Assembly (NCBI GenBank): GCA_963920575.1
Contig: OY986965.1
Span: 4,729,134-4,793,133, forward strand
Reading direction: 5' to 3'
Origin: Narthecium ossifragum
Taxonomy: Eukaryota; Streptophyta; Magnoliopsida; Dioscoreales; Nartheciaceae
DNA: 64,000 bases
Made by a program: the position numbers and the translations under genes. Position 1 is the stretch's first letter. Each line of letters begins with the position of its first letter. Positions 21,879 through 32,619 of the stretch are shown here, one piece after another. The notes under the pieces are model-generated. The model worked only from the letters and a program-made list of their open reading frames with translations. It searched no databases and had not been told where the DNA came from.

Positions 21879-22274
21879 ATGGCAGGTTTGGATAGTGTTG
21901 ATGATGAATTTGATGAGGGATTGATTGAAATCATTGAATTATATTTTCCGGATGATGAAAATGGTGATCATGGATCGGTTGAATTATATTTTCTGGATGA
22001 TGGAGTCTTTGATCAATTGCTGATGGCGGCGGAGCACCGCCGGCGCATGTACAACAACCAGCCGGCAAATCCGCCTGATGAGTTCTGGAGATTGATGAAG
22101 ACGATAATACTCCGTGCCGGCTTCACGGGGCTTGTTTTCTCGGCGGGTGGCATCTACAAGCAGCTGAAGTTGTTCTGCGAGCAGGAGCCCTGCCACTGGG
22201 CTTGCCGGTACTTCCTCTACGCCGTCTTATTCGTCAGCCTCCTGCTCATCCTCCTCGCCAATACCTGCATGTAA
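21879..22274 (+). CDS. Small two-segment membrane protein, hairpin family member 2
   Basis: A 131-residue protein. The ATG at 21879 is the first in-frame ATG after the TATA box. Residues 1-50 are very acidic, with two similar half-repeats (IELYFPDD and VELYFLDD). Residues 53-62 read LLMAAEHRRR, which matches LLLAAEHRRH just after the zinc finger of the gene at 41800, but the zinc finger itself is absent. The C-terminal domain has a hydrophobic segment at about 76-95, a loop with C-x4-C-x3-C (CEQEPCHWAC, residues 100-109) and a second hydrophobic segment at 110-129. Similarity to the 41800 gene continues through the 3' UTR. It looks like a derivative that lost the DNA-binding half. Function unknown; membrane location inferred. 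Confidence 0.75.
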   Translation: MAGLDSVDDEFDEGLIEIIELYFPDDENGDHGSVELYFLDDGVFDQLLMAAEHRRRMYNNQPANPPDEFWRLMKTIILRAGFTGLVFSAGGIYKQLKLFCEQEPCHWACRYFLYAVLFVSLLLILLANTCM

Positions 22275-22643
22275 TGGTGGGGCAAGCATGCATGAGCTTA
22301 GCGGCTCAAGAGAAGAGATCGATCGTCGGAAAAAGCATGTTTTCATGTATATACCTTTTTATCTTTTTGTTTGTGTTCTTTTTTCAGAAAGCATGCATGC
22401 ATATGATCTTATATATGGATCAAGAAAACCCTCGGTGTATATCTGTATAAAAGTGTCCAAATGATGTATACATGTAGAACGGCGGGTTTTGGTTCCAATT
22501 CTTCCCGGCGGTCGGCCGCCTGGAGGCTTGCCATAACTCCAGCCGCTTGTAAGAATCCGAAGGGTTTTGGGTCTTGGACCAAGTCTGTTTTCATTTGTTT
22601 TTCTTGTTTTTCGTTTTCTGGATGAAAGTATAGGATATACGAT
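22275..22643 (+). other. 3' UTR and 3' flank of hairpin gene 2
   Basis: Contains CTCAAGAG...AGATCGATC right after the stop codon and a later block GTTTTGGTTCCAATTC...GGAGGCTTGCCAT that recurs downstream of the 41800 gene (42842-42905). The shared flank shows that the duplication covered more than the coding region. Confidence 0.65.
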
Positions 22644-22789
22644 GGCTAAAATATGCATTTCGTTCCTAAGATTTCTGATAAGTTTTTATCATACCCTTAA
22701 AATTTAAAAATCCCTGATTGAATCCCTGCACTTCACGGATCGGCTAAATCTAGTCCCTCCATCCAATTTCGACTAGTTACCCACGTCAG

Positions 22790-23060
22790 TGTTAGGATCT
22801 AGAAGAGAGGAGGAAGAAGAAGCAAGCACAGACACAAGATTTACGTGGTTCATCCCAAAATAGGGCTACGTCCACGAAGTCGCTAGAGGTTTTTCACTAT
22901 CTCAGAGGCAAAGAGCCAATTCCAAGTTACAATGACGGCCGCCCATACACACCCTCATATCCTAGGGTTTCGACACATAGGAATAGAAAATTACATAAAT
23001 TACCCCTATAACCGGATCTTAAATCCGTTCACCGGGGCGCTGCCCCGGACCCCGTCAGTT
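22790..23060. repeat. Possible LTR fragment nested in the Pack-MULE
   Basis: Starts TGTTAGGATCTAGAAG and includes ACAAGATTTACGTGGTTC, a phrase common in plant LTRs. GTCAG lies on both sides (22785-22789 and 23054-23058), as a 5-bp target duplication would, but the right end does not finish in CA. The case is weak. Confidence 0.3.
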
Positions 23061-23074
23061 CTGCGTAGTGCGTC

Positions 23075-24070
23075 ATGGTCGGGTCCGGAATGATCAGGTT
23101 CCACAAACTCAACAGTCAGCTCATTCGTCTCTCCAGTCTCTCCCATCCATTCCTCTGCCGCACCTTCGCCGCACAGGGCCACTCCCACCTCGCCCACTCC
23201 TGCTCCGATTACTCCGCCGCCGCGCAGTCCCTCAACGCCAAGTTCTTCCCCGACCCCCACGAGCTCTGCGAGCAGCACCCTGACGTTATGGTCCTCTCCA
23301 CTTCCATCCTCTCCACGGTCACCGTCCTTAGCTCTTTCCCCCTCCAACGCCTCCACCGCTCCACCCTCTTCGTCGACGTCCTCTCCATAAAAGAATTCCC
23401 AAAGGAGCTCCTCTTATCCACTCTCCCCGACCATTTCGACATCCACTGCACCCAACCCATGTTCGGCCTTGCCTCCGACAAGCACAACTGGTCCGGCCTC
23501 CCCTTCATCTACGACAAAGTCTGCATTGGCCCCGCCGAGGCCCGGCAAGACCTTTGCTGGAGATTCCTGGAAATCTTCGAGCACGAGGGGTGTCACATGG
23601 TGGAGATGTCATATGCTGAGCACAATAAGACCGTTGTAAACACACAGTTCATTTACGCCGACCTCTACGGCTCCTCCCAATTTAGCTAATCCAATCACAC
23701 TCTCTGTGACACCCTCACCCTTGACCTCGCCGCCCACCTCTCTCACCAACGCTTCTTCCTCCGCCGCGGCGACCATGACCACTTCCTCGCAATCGGCCGC
23801 ACCGTGTGGGACTTCATGCGCAAAGACACCAACCCCGACTTCGGCGCCAACCGCCTCCTCCTCCTCCCGGAGCTCGCTAACATGTTCGTGCTCACCGTCG
23901 AGCACCACCCTTGCAAGGCCATGCATGCCACCAGTTTGATATCCCCTACCCTCCTACTTCCACCAACTTCCACCACCGAGGTCGCCGCCCTCGTCGGGCA
24001 CCTTGACGAGAAAGAGACGAGAGAGATAGGAGAGGAGAGAGATGGTGAAGAAGGGAAAAGTCAAAATTAA
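23075..24070 (+). pseudogene. Fused fragments of arogenate dehydrogenase and a GT47 glycosyltransferase
   Basis: From 23075 the frame matches plant arogenate dehydrogenase (TyrA, last step of tyrosine synthesis in plastids): AAQGHSHLAHSCSDYSAAAQ, LSTSILSTVTVLSSFPLQRL, LFVDVLSIKEFPKELL, WSGLPFIYDKVCIG and EHEGCHMVEMSYAEHN. The N-terminal nucleotide-binding glycine motif is damaged (VGSGMIRF). After about 23650 the same frame, past a TAA at 23687, continues with DTLTLDLAAHLSHQRFFLRR, DHFLAIGRTVWDFM, and NRLLLLPELANMFVLTVEHH, which match the exostosin (GT47) xyloglucan galactosyltransferase group (XLT2/MUR3-like). The GT47 part then loses its pattern. The two donors are unrelated, so this is a transposon-made fusion; the single stop between them suggests it was once one open frame. 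Confidence 0.75.
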
Positions 24071-24256
24071 ATAAATTGATTTGATTGTGACCGGTTCGTG
24101 AGCCGGTTCAACTGAGTCGTCATTAGTCTGATGGACGACACATGGACGGAGGGATCAGATTGGGTCGATTAGGTAAGCCCAGGGATTAAATCGAGAATTT
24201 TAAAATCCAGAGAGAATCCAAAGTGAGGAAAGGCAAATTTTAGCCTATATACAATA

Positions 24257-25263
24257 ATGCATGCAGATAATTTTAAGTTTTTAATTGTTTCTTTCTTCCC
24301 TCGAGTTCAACCTTTTCAAATCTAAAACCCTTGACTAATTGTAATAGAAAAGCGATTAAGTCCTGATCCAACTCAAATTAATCCAACACGCCTTTGCCCT
24401 TCTTTAATCATCCCAATTTAAGAGAGTTTAATTGAACTGGAATGATATTTTAGGTTCCAATCTCATGGAAAAAGATTTGTCTTCCCGTAGGACGCGTTTA
24501 CTACTATGGGATATTCTCAGATTTCATACCAGTATCGGATAAGAACATTGTAAAATTTCCAGACAAAACTTCCAGCTACAGCACAAATAGATTCAAAATG
24601 CTATTCGATTGAAGGCTTAATTTCACCAGCTCCAGAATCGTCAAAAACAAATTTAGTATGTGCTTTCATCTGTTAAACATTCTCTTAACCAATCTAAGAA
24701 ATCCACACGTCAACTTCTCAGTTACTGTACAGGCCGAAGAAATCTAATAATAGGTGCTTCTACTTGATCCAATACCAGTTTGCTACTACATGAAGTCTTG
24801 ATCACTCCCACTACTATGAGAAATATTAATTTTAAAATAAATGTTGTTATAAAATGACAAAATTGTCTTTTGATCTCTTTGTCATGACCTCCGTGAATGA
24901 GTTTTTTTTTTAGTTTACCTCTCTTTATATATTTCCTTATGAGACACTTTAACCGGACAACAAAAAAGTTTTAGCTTTTGGAAAAAAGGAAGAGTTAATA
25001 TGTATATAGTCTAACACACCCTCTCAAGTGTGGCATGACTCTTCACACGTGAATATTGAATTTAAGGAGCGGCTGAGGTGACAATAGAGTAATGTTTGAA
25101 CCAAGACCCCTACTTTGATATCATGTGAGACACTCTAACCACTCAACCAAAAAACTTAAGCGTTTGAAAAATGGAGAGTTAATAGGTATATAGTCTAACA
25201 TTACTGAACATCTCCAGTGAGATTATATCCCCTCTCTCATCCTATGTTGTGAAACAAACGCGA
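24257..25263. other. Intergenic DNA with paralogous flank and short direct repeats
   Basis: Positions 24345-24470 match 43000-43120 downstream of the third hairpin gene (AATTTAAGAGAGTTTAATT, then GGAATGATATTTTAGGTT), so the duplicated flank resumes on the far side of the Pack-MULE. At 24942-25018 and 25127-25200 a block containing GAGACACT, TAACC, AAAAAACTT and ATATAGTCTAACA occurs twice in direct orientation. No gene is seen. Confidence 0.6.
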
Positions 25264-25435
25264 TTATATTGTTGAAAAATACCCACGCTCCACCCTCCAT
25301 GATCGGAGGAGGGTTATAGGTGGAGTGTCATGCATGGCGGAATAATTTAGGGGTAAGGGGACATGGGTCCAAATCATACACTTAATTTGTCTTTCAATTG
25401 AGGCGGACTTTTTTACGGCATTAAGTCCAAATCGC

Positions 25436-25790
25436 ATGACAAAAAGACATAAGTGCAATTTCCTTCTTTTTTCTCTATTTTTCGATATTTTCGCTCTCCT
25501 GCACACCCCACCTGCGTGCGCTCTCCTCCGCCCCGGCTTAACCCTGAGCCGCCACTCTGGCGCCGCCCATCGCAGCCAACCCATCGCCGACCATCTTTAC
25601 CTTCAACGAGCTCATCCTCCGTCGTCTCCCTCGTCGATCACCGTCCCCGACCTTGAGCTCCAAGCCGCCAACCTTCTCTACCTCTTTCCTAACGGGCCTT
25701 CCTCGCCGGTGACCACCTACACCCTTGCAATCCGCATCGCTCATCGCCTGCCCCAGCAACCTCCACAATGATCACCTCCTTCCCGGGCGA
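25436..25790 (+). other. GC-rich, coding-like stretch of unknown origin
   Basis: GC content rises sharply against the flanks, and open frames of 67-111 codons exist in two frames. The plus frame contains LELQAANLLYLFPNGPSSP. No family is recognised and no splice pattern or start is convincing. By analogy with nearby elements it may be a captured gene fragment. The copia element at 25821 inserted just after it. Confidence 0.3.
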
Positions 25791-25820
25791 TGTTTCTCCT
25801 AATCTTGTTATTGTGCTTAC

Positions 25821-26439
25821 TATTGACTTTTTGGCTCTTTTTCATCTTGGATCGGTCCAACTTGAATCTATATCGTCTCGATCGATTTGAAAGGTCGTTC
25901 TAGATACGTATTTGTGGCTTTGCACATTGGATCAATCCAAACCTATAATGGATCGATCCCAACCCTGTTTCCAGAGGCGTGTTTTTCCGTTTTGCACATT
26001 GGATCGATCCAAGCCTACTCTTGATTGATCCGAAACACTGTAGACGGGAAAATTGGAAGGTTTGGATCAATTCCAATCCTAAATAAGTTGGGGCCTATAA
26101 ATAGGGGTTTTGGAGATCTTTTTTAGGGCTTGCTATTATTCCTTTGGAGCTCTAGAGAGAGGAAGTTTGTAACCCAAAATCTTCAGGATATGAGAGATTA
26201 AGGATTGGGAATTAAGCTTTGTATTTGTAATCCTCTTTCATCTTGATAGTGGATTGATCGCCCGTGCCGCCCTGGGATGTAGGCTATTGTCGAACCACGT
26301 TAAATCCTGTGTTTTTGGTGTGTTTTCTATTTTCTCTCCCTCTATTCTTTGATTACTGCTTGAGTTGGTTTGGGTGGATTGTTTTTCCTTTCTCGATTGT
26401 TGGTGGATTCTTGCATTGGGGGTGCCTTCCGGCGCAACA
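25821..26439 (+). repeat. 5' LTR of the copia element
   Basis: Carries a TATAAATA box at 26096 and the GGATCGATCC array, here mostly mutated: only two exact decamers remain, against six in the 3' LTR. Ends in CAACA just before the primer site. Confidence 0.9.
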
Positions 26440-26441
26440 AG

Positions 26442-26453
26442 TGGTATCAGAGC
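26442..26453 (+). promoter_or_regulatory. Primer binding site
   Basis: TGGTATCAGAGC, complementary to the 3' end of plant initiator methionine tRNA, two bases after the 5' LTR; the standard copia arrangement. Confidence 0.9.
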
Positions 26454-26503
26454 TTAGATTCATATATGGGCATTGGAATTGATTCACCATCCACATCGAG
26501 AAG

Positions 26504-29500
26504 ATGTCTGAGGATACCTCTTCGAAGTCGACACCGTCAGGGTCGTTGAAATCTACACCGGCAACCAGACCTATAGTTTCGAATACAAAGTTCGAGGTAG
26601 AGAAATTTGATGGAACTAACAACTTTGGTATGTGGTAGTGCGAGGTCTTTGATGTCTTGTTCCAACAAGAACTAGACATAACATTGGAAGAGAAGCCCGA
26701 GGAGATGTCAGATAAAGATTGGAAGAAAATCAATCGTCTGGCTTGTGGTACTATCAGGCTTTGTTTTGGAAAGGGATAAAAAATATCTTAAAATGAGGGA
26801 GACTTCAGCAAAGGAATTGTGGAAGAAATTGGAGGACAAGTTTATGACAAAAAACATTGAGAATAGGCTTTATCTGAAGAAAAAGCTTTTCCGTTTCCAA
26901 TACAAAGCAGGTACCTCCATGTCTGAGCACCTGAATGGTTATAATAAAATACTTGTTGATCTATAAAATTTAGAAGTTGAAATTTTAGATGAAGACAAAG
27001 CTCTCATGTTGTTGAATTCATTACCTGATTCTTATGATCACTTGCTACTACTTTACTGTATGGGAAAAGTGAGATCAAGAATGAAGATGTTGCTAATGCA
27101 TTGATAAACAATGAGTATCGGAAGTTGGACAAGCATGTTCATCGAGATTCAGGATCAGAAGCTTTGATGGTGCGAGGTAGATCAGAGAAGAAGAAATTTG
27201 GTAAGCATGGCAAGTTCCGATCGAAGTCGAGAGTTGTACCGACTGAAAGAAAAATTCCTTGAAGGATGATTGTTCCTACTGTCATAATAAAGGGCATTGG
27301 AAGAAAGATTATCCAATTTTGATGAAGAACAACGACAAGAAAAATTCGAAAGAAAATATAACACACTTAGATGATGAAGATTCAGATATAGTTTTGATTG
27401 GTTCAGCATTGGTTTGTGACGCTGATAAATGGATTTTGGATTCGGGTTGCACCTATCATATGTGTCCGAATAGGAATTGGTTTTCCAGCTTTTGAGGAGC
27501 TAGATAGTGGAGTAGTCTATATGGGCAATGATAACGCCTGTATGACGAAAGAGATAGGTAAAATCCGATTGGAGATGCATGATGGAAAAGTCAAAGAGTT
27601 AACAGAAGTTCGGTACGTCCCGGATTTTAAGAAGAATCTCATACCATTGGGTGTTTTGGAATCTAAAGGCTTCACAGTTACAATGAAAGGTGGAGTTCTT
27701 AAGGTTATTTCAGGAACTCTTGTTATGAAGAAAGGAATTAGAAGGAAGAATTTGTATTTCCTACAATGAAGCACTATAGTAGGTGGAGCAGTAGTTGTTT
27801 CGCAAAATTCTGGGATAGAATATACCACCAAACTATGGCATATGCGATTGGGACATACATGAGAAAAAGCTTTGAATGGTTTGATGAAGCAAGGTCCCTT
27901 AAAAGAGCAAAAGTATGCAACCTCAGTTTTTATGAGCACTGTGTTTTGGGCAAGCAAACTAGAGTAAAGTTTGGCACTATAGTTCATCAAACTCAAGGTA
28001 TTTTGTATTATATACACACATATGTTTGGGGTCCTACCAAGACAACATCTTTGAGAGATATGCATTGGTTTGTTTCTTTTGTTGTTGATTATTTTAGAAG
28101 AGTTTGGGTCTATCCTATGAAGCATAAGGGTGAAGTGTTAGATATTTTTTTGAAGTGGAAGAAGATGATAAAAACTCAAACTGGTAGAAAAAATAAATGT
28201 CTTCGTTCAGATAATGGTGGTGAGTTCAAGTCAGATCCTTTCTTGAAGCTATGTGAGGATTAAGGCATAGTTAGACACTTCACTGTTAGGGAGATACCAC
28301 AGCAGAATGGGATATCAGAACGAATGAGCCATGCTTTACTGGAGAAAGTACGATGTATGTTGTCTAATGCTGGCTTGGGAAAAGAATTTTCGACTGAGGC
28401 GTTGTCATATATATGTAATCTCATTAACAGATTACCTGCATCTGCAAATGAGGGAAAAACTCTACTTGATGTATGGTCTAGACATCCTGCTATAGATTAT
28501 GATTCTTTGCATATATTTGGTTGTCTTACATATTGTCATATCAGGAATAGCAAGCTAGATCCTAGAGCCAAGAAGGAAATATTTTTGGGCTTTAAGACTG
28601 GCATGAAAGGATATAGACTTTGGTGCCTTCAGTCAAAGAAGGTTATTGTTAGCATAGATGTTAAATTTAATGAGTTCTCCATATTGAAGGAGAATCTACA
28701 GAGCTCATATGAGGAGAGTAATAGTAGGAGTTGCTTCACAACAGGTGGAGTTTGAGGCTCCAGTTGTTAGCAGACATGTTCTGAATGAGGAATCAAGTTC
28801 AGATGAGGAGGAGACTAAGGAAGATCCACAGCAACCAGACTCAATTGCAATCCATAGACCAAGAAGAGAGATTCGAAAGCCTGCAAGGTATACTGACTTT
28901 GTAGCATATGTACTTCTAGTTATTGAAGATAATATTCCATCTACTTACAGAGAAGCAGTGAAGAGTTCTGAGAAAGTAGAATAGAAGAAGGCTATGGATG
29001 AAAAGATGCAATCTCTCTCTAAGAATTCGACATGGGAGTTGGTACAACTTCTTTTGGGAAAGAAAGTCATTGGCTGCAAGTGGGTTTACACTAAAAAGGA
29101 GGATCAATTGGCAAAATACAATCTGAGATACAAGGCTAGGCTTGTAGCTAAAGGCTACACTCGGAAGGAAGGAATAGACTATATGAGGTATTTTCTCCAG
29201 CTGTCAAGCATTCTTCTATTCGTATTTCGTTAGCCTTGGTTGCTCAGTTTGACCTTGAATTAGTACAACTTGATGTCAAAACTGCTTTCTTGCATGGTGA
29301 TTTAGAGGAGGATCTGTACATGTCTCAACTAGATGGATTCAAAATTGTTGGTAACGAGAATTGGGTTTGCAAACTGAAGAAGTCACTATATGGTTTAAAA
29401 CAGTCTCCAAGGTAGTGGAACAAAAGATTTGACCAATTCATGAAAGGTATCAAGTACACAAGACGCAATTTTGATCACTGTGTCTATTTCAGAAAGTTAT

Positions 29501-30608
29501 GAGATGGATCCTTCATATATTTGCTCTTATATGTTGATGACATGCTCATTGCATTTAAGAGCAAATATATGAAGGATCCATCTCATAACTCATTGCATTT
29601 AAGAGCAAATATATGAAGGATCCATCTCTTATATGTTGATGACATGCTCATTGCATTTAAGAGCAATGTGAAGATTGAGAAGCTAAAGGCTCAGTTGAAG
29701 AATGAATTTGAGATGAAGGATCTTGGAGAAGCCAAGAAAATTTTGGGCATGAAGATCGAGCGAGATAGAGTGAAGGGCACAATCTGTTTGTCACAGAAGT
29801 AATATTTGAAGAAAATTTTGCAGCGCTTCGGCATTGATGAAAAAGCTAAACCTGTGAGTACTCCTTTGACCCCTCACTTTAAACTTAGTGCTTTGCTGTC
29901 TCCACAGACGGATGAGGAGCGTGAATTTATGGCTCGAGTTCCGTATGCAAATGTTGTTGGAAGCTTAATGTATGTTGTGGTGTGTACAAGGCAAGATATT
30001 TCACAGGCAGTTAGTATGGTAAGCAGATACATGCATGATCCAGGGAAAAAGCATTGGCATGCTGTGAAATGGATTTTACGGTACATCTCAGGTATTGTAG
30101 ATGTTGGTTTGAAGTTTGGATGTGATGATCAGCGGGATTATCATATAGTTGGATATGTGGATTTAGATTATGTTGGTGATTTGGATAAACGCAGGTCAAC
30201 TACAGGTATATTTGTACTCTTGCTAGAGGGCTAGTGAGTTGGAGGTCGACATTGTAGTCTACAGTTGCTTTGTCTACTACGGAGGCAGAGTATATGGCAT
30301 CAACAGAAGCCATTAAAGAGGCTATCTGGTTACATGGTTTGATTGAGGACTTGGGAATTTCTCAACATCACGTTGTTGTCTACTGTGACAGTCAAAGTGC
30401 AATACATTTAGCAAAGAACCAAGTCCATCATTCAAAAACAAAGCACATCGACGTCCGTTTTCACTTTGTTCGAGAGATTTTGGAAGATGGAGACATTCTT
30501 CTTCAGAAGATTGGGACTGCAGATAATCCTGCATATATGTCAACCAAAGTGGTTACTGGGGTCAAGTTCCGACATTATTTGGAATTGGCCAAAATTGTGC
30601 ATGTTTGA
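26504..30608 (+). pseudogene. Copia gag-pol polyprotein, broken
   Basis: From an ATG at 26504 the gag begins MSEDTSSKSTPSGS, with KFDGTNNFGMW then TAG where other copies have a Gln codon. The zinc knuckle (27269-27310) reads CSYCHNKGHWKKDY, so the last Cys is a Tyr. The protease has WILDSGCTYHM. Integrase blocks follow, with CLRSDNGGEFKSD near 28200. Reverse transcriptase runs from GCKWVYTKKED (about 29070) to the YVDD box, which is duplicated by a local rearrangement (29497-29670). RNase H has STTEAEYMAS and YCDSQSAIHLAKN and ends at a stop at 30606. At least eight stops or frameshifts are visible. No active protein can be made. Confidence 0.9.
29497..29588. repeat. Perfect inverted repeat with 33-bp arms in the reverse transcriptase
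   Basis: 29497-29529 and 29556-29588 are exact reverse complements with a 26-bp loop. A direct copy of the right arm follows at about 29593-29625. The YVDD region occurs twice as a result. It looks like a template-switch event. Confidence 0.9.
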
Positions 30609-30729
30609 ATACCTTCGAGTTTGGCATCTTCGGATGCAATTTGATTGCGGCTGGCACTTATCTACTCTGAAGCTTTGAGATGAAGAGGCTATTTTTTTTA
30701 TGCTTGGAAAATTCATCAAGGTGGAGAAT

Positions 30730-31363
30730 TGTTGACTTTTTGGCTCTTTTCCATCTTGGATCGATCCAAGAAGATCTTGGATCGATCCAACTTGAATCTG
30801 GATCGTTTGGATCGATCCGAAAGGTCGTTCCAAAGACGTGTTTGTGGCTTTGCACATTAGATCGATCCAAACCTACAGTGGATCGATCCCAACCCTGTTT
30901 CTAGATGTGTGTTTTTCCGTTTTGTACATTGGATCGATCCAAGCCTACTCTGGATCGATCCGAAATACTGTAGACGGGAAAATTGAAAGCTTTTGATTAA
31001 TTCCGATCATAAATAAGTTGGGGCCTATAAATTGGAGTTTTGGAGATCTTTTTTAAGGCTTGTTCTTATTCCTCTCTAGAGAGAGGAAGTTTGTAACCCA
31101 AAATCTTTGGGATATGAGAGATTAGGGATTGTGAATTAAGCTTTGTATTTGTAATCCTCTTTCATCTTGATAGTGGATTGATCGCCCGTGCCGCCCGTAG
31201 ATGTAGGCTATTGCCGAACCACGTTAAATCCTGTGTTTTTGGTGTGTTTTTTATTTCCTCTCCCTCTATTCTTTGATTACTGCTTGAGTTGGTTTGTGTG
31301 GTTTCTTTTTCCTTTCTCGATTGTTGGTGGATTCTTGCATTGGGGGTGCCTTCCAACCCAACA
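30730..31363 (+). repeat. 3' LTR of the copia element
   Basis: Starts TGTTGAC after the purine tract AAGGTGGAGAAT and ends CAACA. Contains six exact GGATCGATCC decamers and one variant, and TATAAATT at 31026 in place of the 5' TATAAATA. Confidence 0.9.
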
Positions 31364-31941
31364 ATTACTTAATTCTCTCCCAGCTGGGCTGGATTAATTA
31401 GATATTCTCCGTCAAAGCTGCAAACAAATACCAAATCCTGTCAGAATGAAGTGCAACAAGAACAAGTAAAGGACAGAAATTAGCTGGAGTGCTGTGGGGG
31501 TGTTAGCTAGGGAGACGCAGGATATAAGATAAGAAAGGGACTAATTTTAAAATAGTAACTTCTTGAAACTGGTTTCTTACAAAAGTTTTGAAATAGTGAC
31601 AATGATATGAATAACTAAGAAAATGACATTTATAGTATAGCACAGACGTATTAAATTACGAGACCTGTTTGAATCAGATCATAACAAAGGTCTGAATTTG
31701 TTTGAATCATATCTAATGATCCGGATCTGTTTACATTTGAATCATAATCAGCGGTTACTAGTGATGTGGATCGTTAGATATGATTTAAGCTTATCCAAAC
31801 CATTGGTACGAACCTCACTCGCAGCACCGATAAACCCTCATCGTCCCTCTATAAAAATTCAACTGAGGGCGAGGTCCAGTCTCAACTTCACGACGGGTCC
31901 CTAGCCAGAGTCTCTCACGCACACAAACACAACTCCACAAC
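31364..31941. other. Intergenic DNA
   Basis: No gene is recognised. The stretch contains a short inverted pair (GAATCATATCTAACGATCC-like near 31705 and its near complement at 31765), perhaps a small foldback remnant. Confidence 0.4.
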
Positions 31942-32619
31942 TGAGGGCGGACCCATGTATAGGCTACCCTGGGCTGTAGCCCGAGTAGCCCAAAAACTAA
32001 CACCATAGAAGGTTGTGTATAAGCTAAGCCCAAGTGAAATACAATGCGTAACTAGCCCAGAGCTAGCCCATATCTTTTAATCCATCAATAAATGGACTCT
32101 AATTGACCTAAGAATTTCTTAAAAAAAGATGGGGCTTCTTACTTTATACTCCACGTCTTTTCACGTCTTTTCCCACCATAGTCCATGTAGGACCAAAGAC
32201 ATGAGAGATGATTTGTTTATACGAGAGAGTGTGGATGGGTGGCGGGTCAGGTTTCGGTGAGAGGGCAGCTCGAGTTCTTTTGAATCGACCCATATATCGA
32301 TCACGCTGGCCACAACTTGTTATCTGCTCTAAAGGATTCGAGTTGTTATTGAGCTCAAGACAAGCTTATATCAAGCGATTCTCAAGCTTTGGGTTAAATT
32401 TGCACCACTAGTCTTCGGTGGTCTCCACCCAGTGAGTTCTTCATATATATAAGAGAATTATATAATATGTAATATTTTGTTACAGTTTACCTTTACTTTA
32501 ATGGCTTAAGCTTAGCAGAATGAAAAACAATTTCAAGGATGAGTTATTAGGAATTGGTCGGGAAAATTTTTTTACTGGACCTTTAGCCCAAGCGGACTTC
32601 AAACATGGGCTCGCCCCTG
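31942..32619. mobile_element. Candidate MITE with GGGCGG-type inverted ends
   Basis: The left end (TGAGGGCGGACCCATGTATA, then GGGCTGTAGCCC) and the right end read inverted (CAGGGGCGAGCCCATGTTTG, then CTTGGGCTAAAG) match imperfectly over about 45 bp. The CAGGGGCGGA-like terminus recalls hAT-type MITEs. No 8-bp target duplication is evident, so the assignment is tentative. Confidence 0.45.

Larger units (their letters stand above)
22644..24246. mobile_element. Pack-MULE-like element carrying host gene fragments
   Basis: The left end (GGCTAAAATATGC..., then AAAATCCCTGATTGAATCCC and ATCTAGTCCCTCC) and the right end read inverted (GGCTAAAATTTGCC..., then CGATTTAATCCCTGG and CTGATCCCTCCGTCC) match for about 150 bp. 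The flanks ATATACGAT (22635-22643) and ATATACAAT (24247-24255) match at eight of nine positions, the duplication length of Mutator elements. The interior is GC-rich and holds pieces of two host genes but no transposase. Confidence 0.75.
25821..31363 (+). mobile_element. Full-length Ty1-copia retrotransposon, decayed
   Basis: Two LTRs (25821-26439 and 30730-31363) enclose a primer site for initiator Met-tRNA (TGGTATCAGAGC at 26442) and gag-pol in the copia order: gag, zinc knuckle, protease, integrase, reverse transcriptase, RNase H. The flanks CTTAC and ATTAC match at four of five bases, a worn target duplication. Stop codons and frameshifts break gag-pol in many places. The 5' LTR begins TATTGAC where the 3' LTR has TGTTGAC. 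Confidence 0.9.

Noticed and set aside
23006..23926. Minus-strand frames opposite the arogenate dehydrogenase/GT47 fusion
   Set aside because: GC-rich mirror frames of the plus-strand fragment; no motif of their own.
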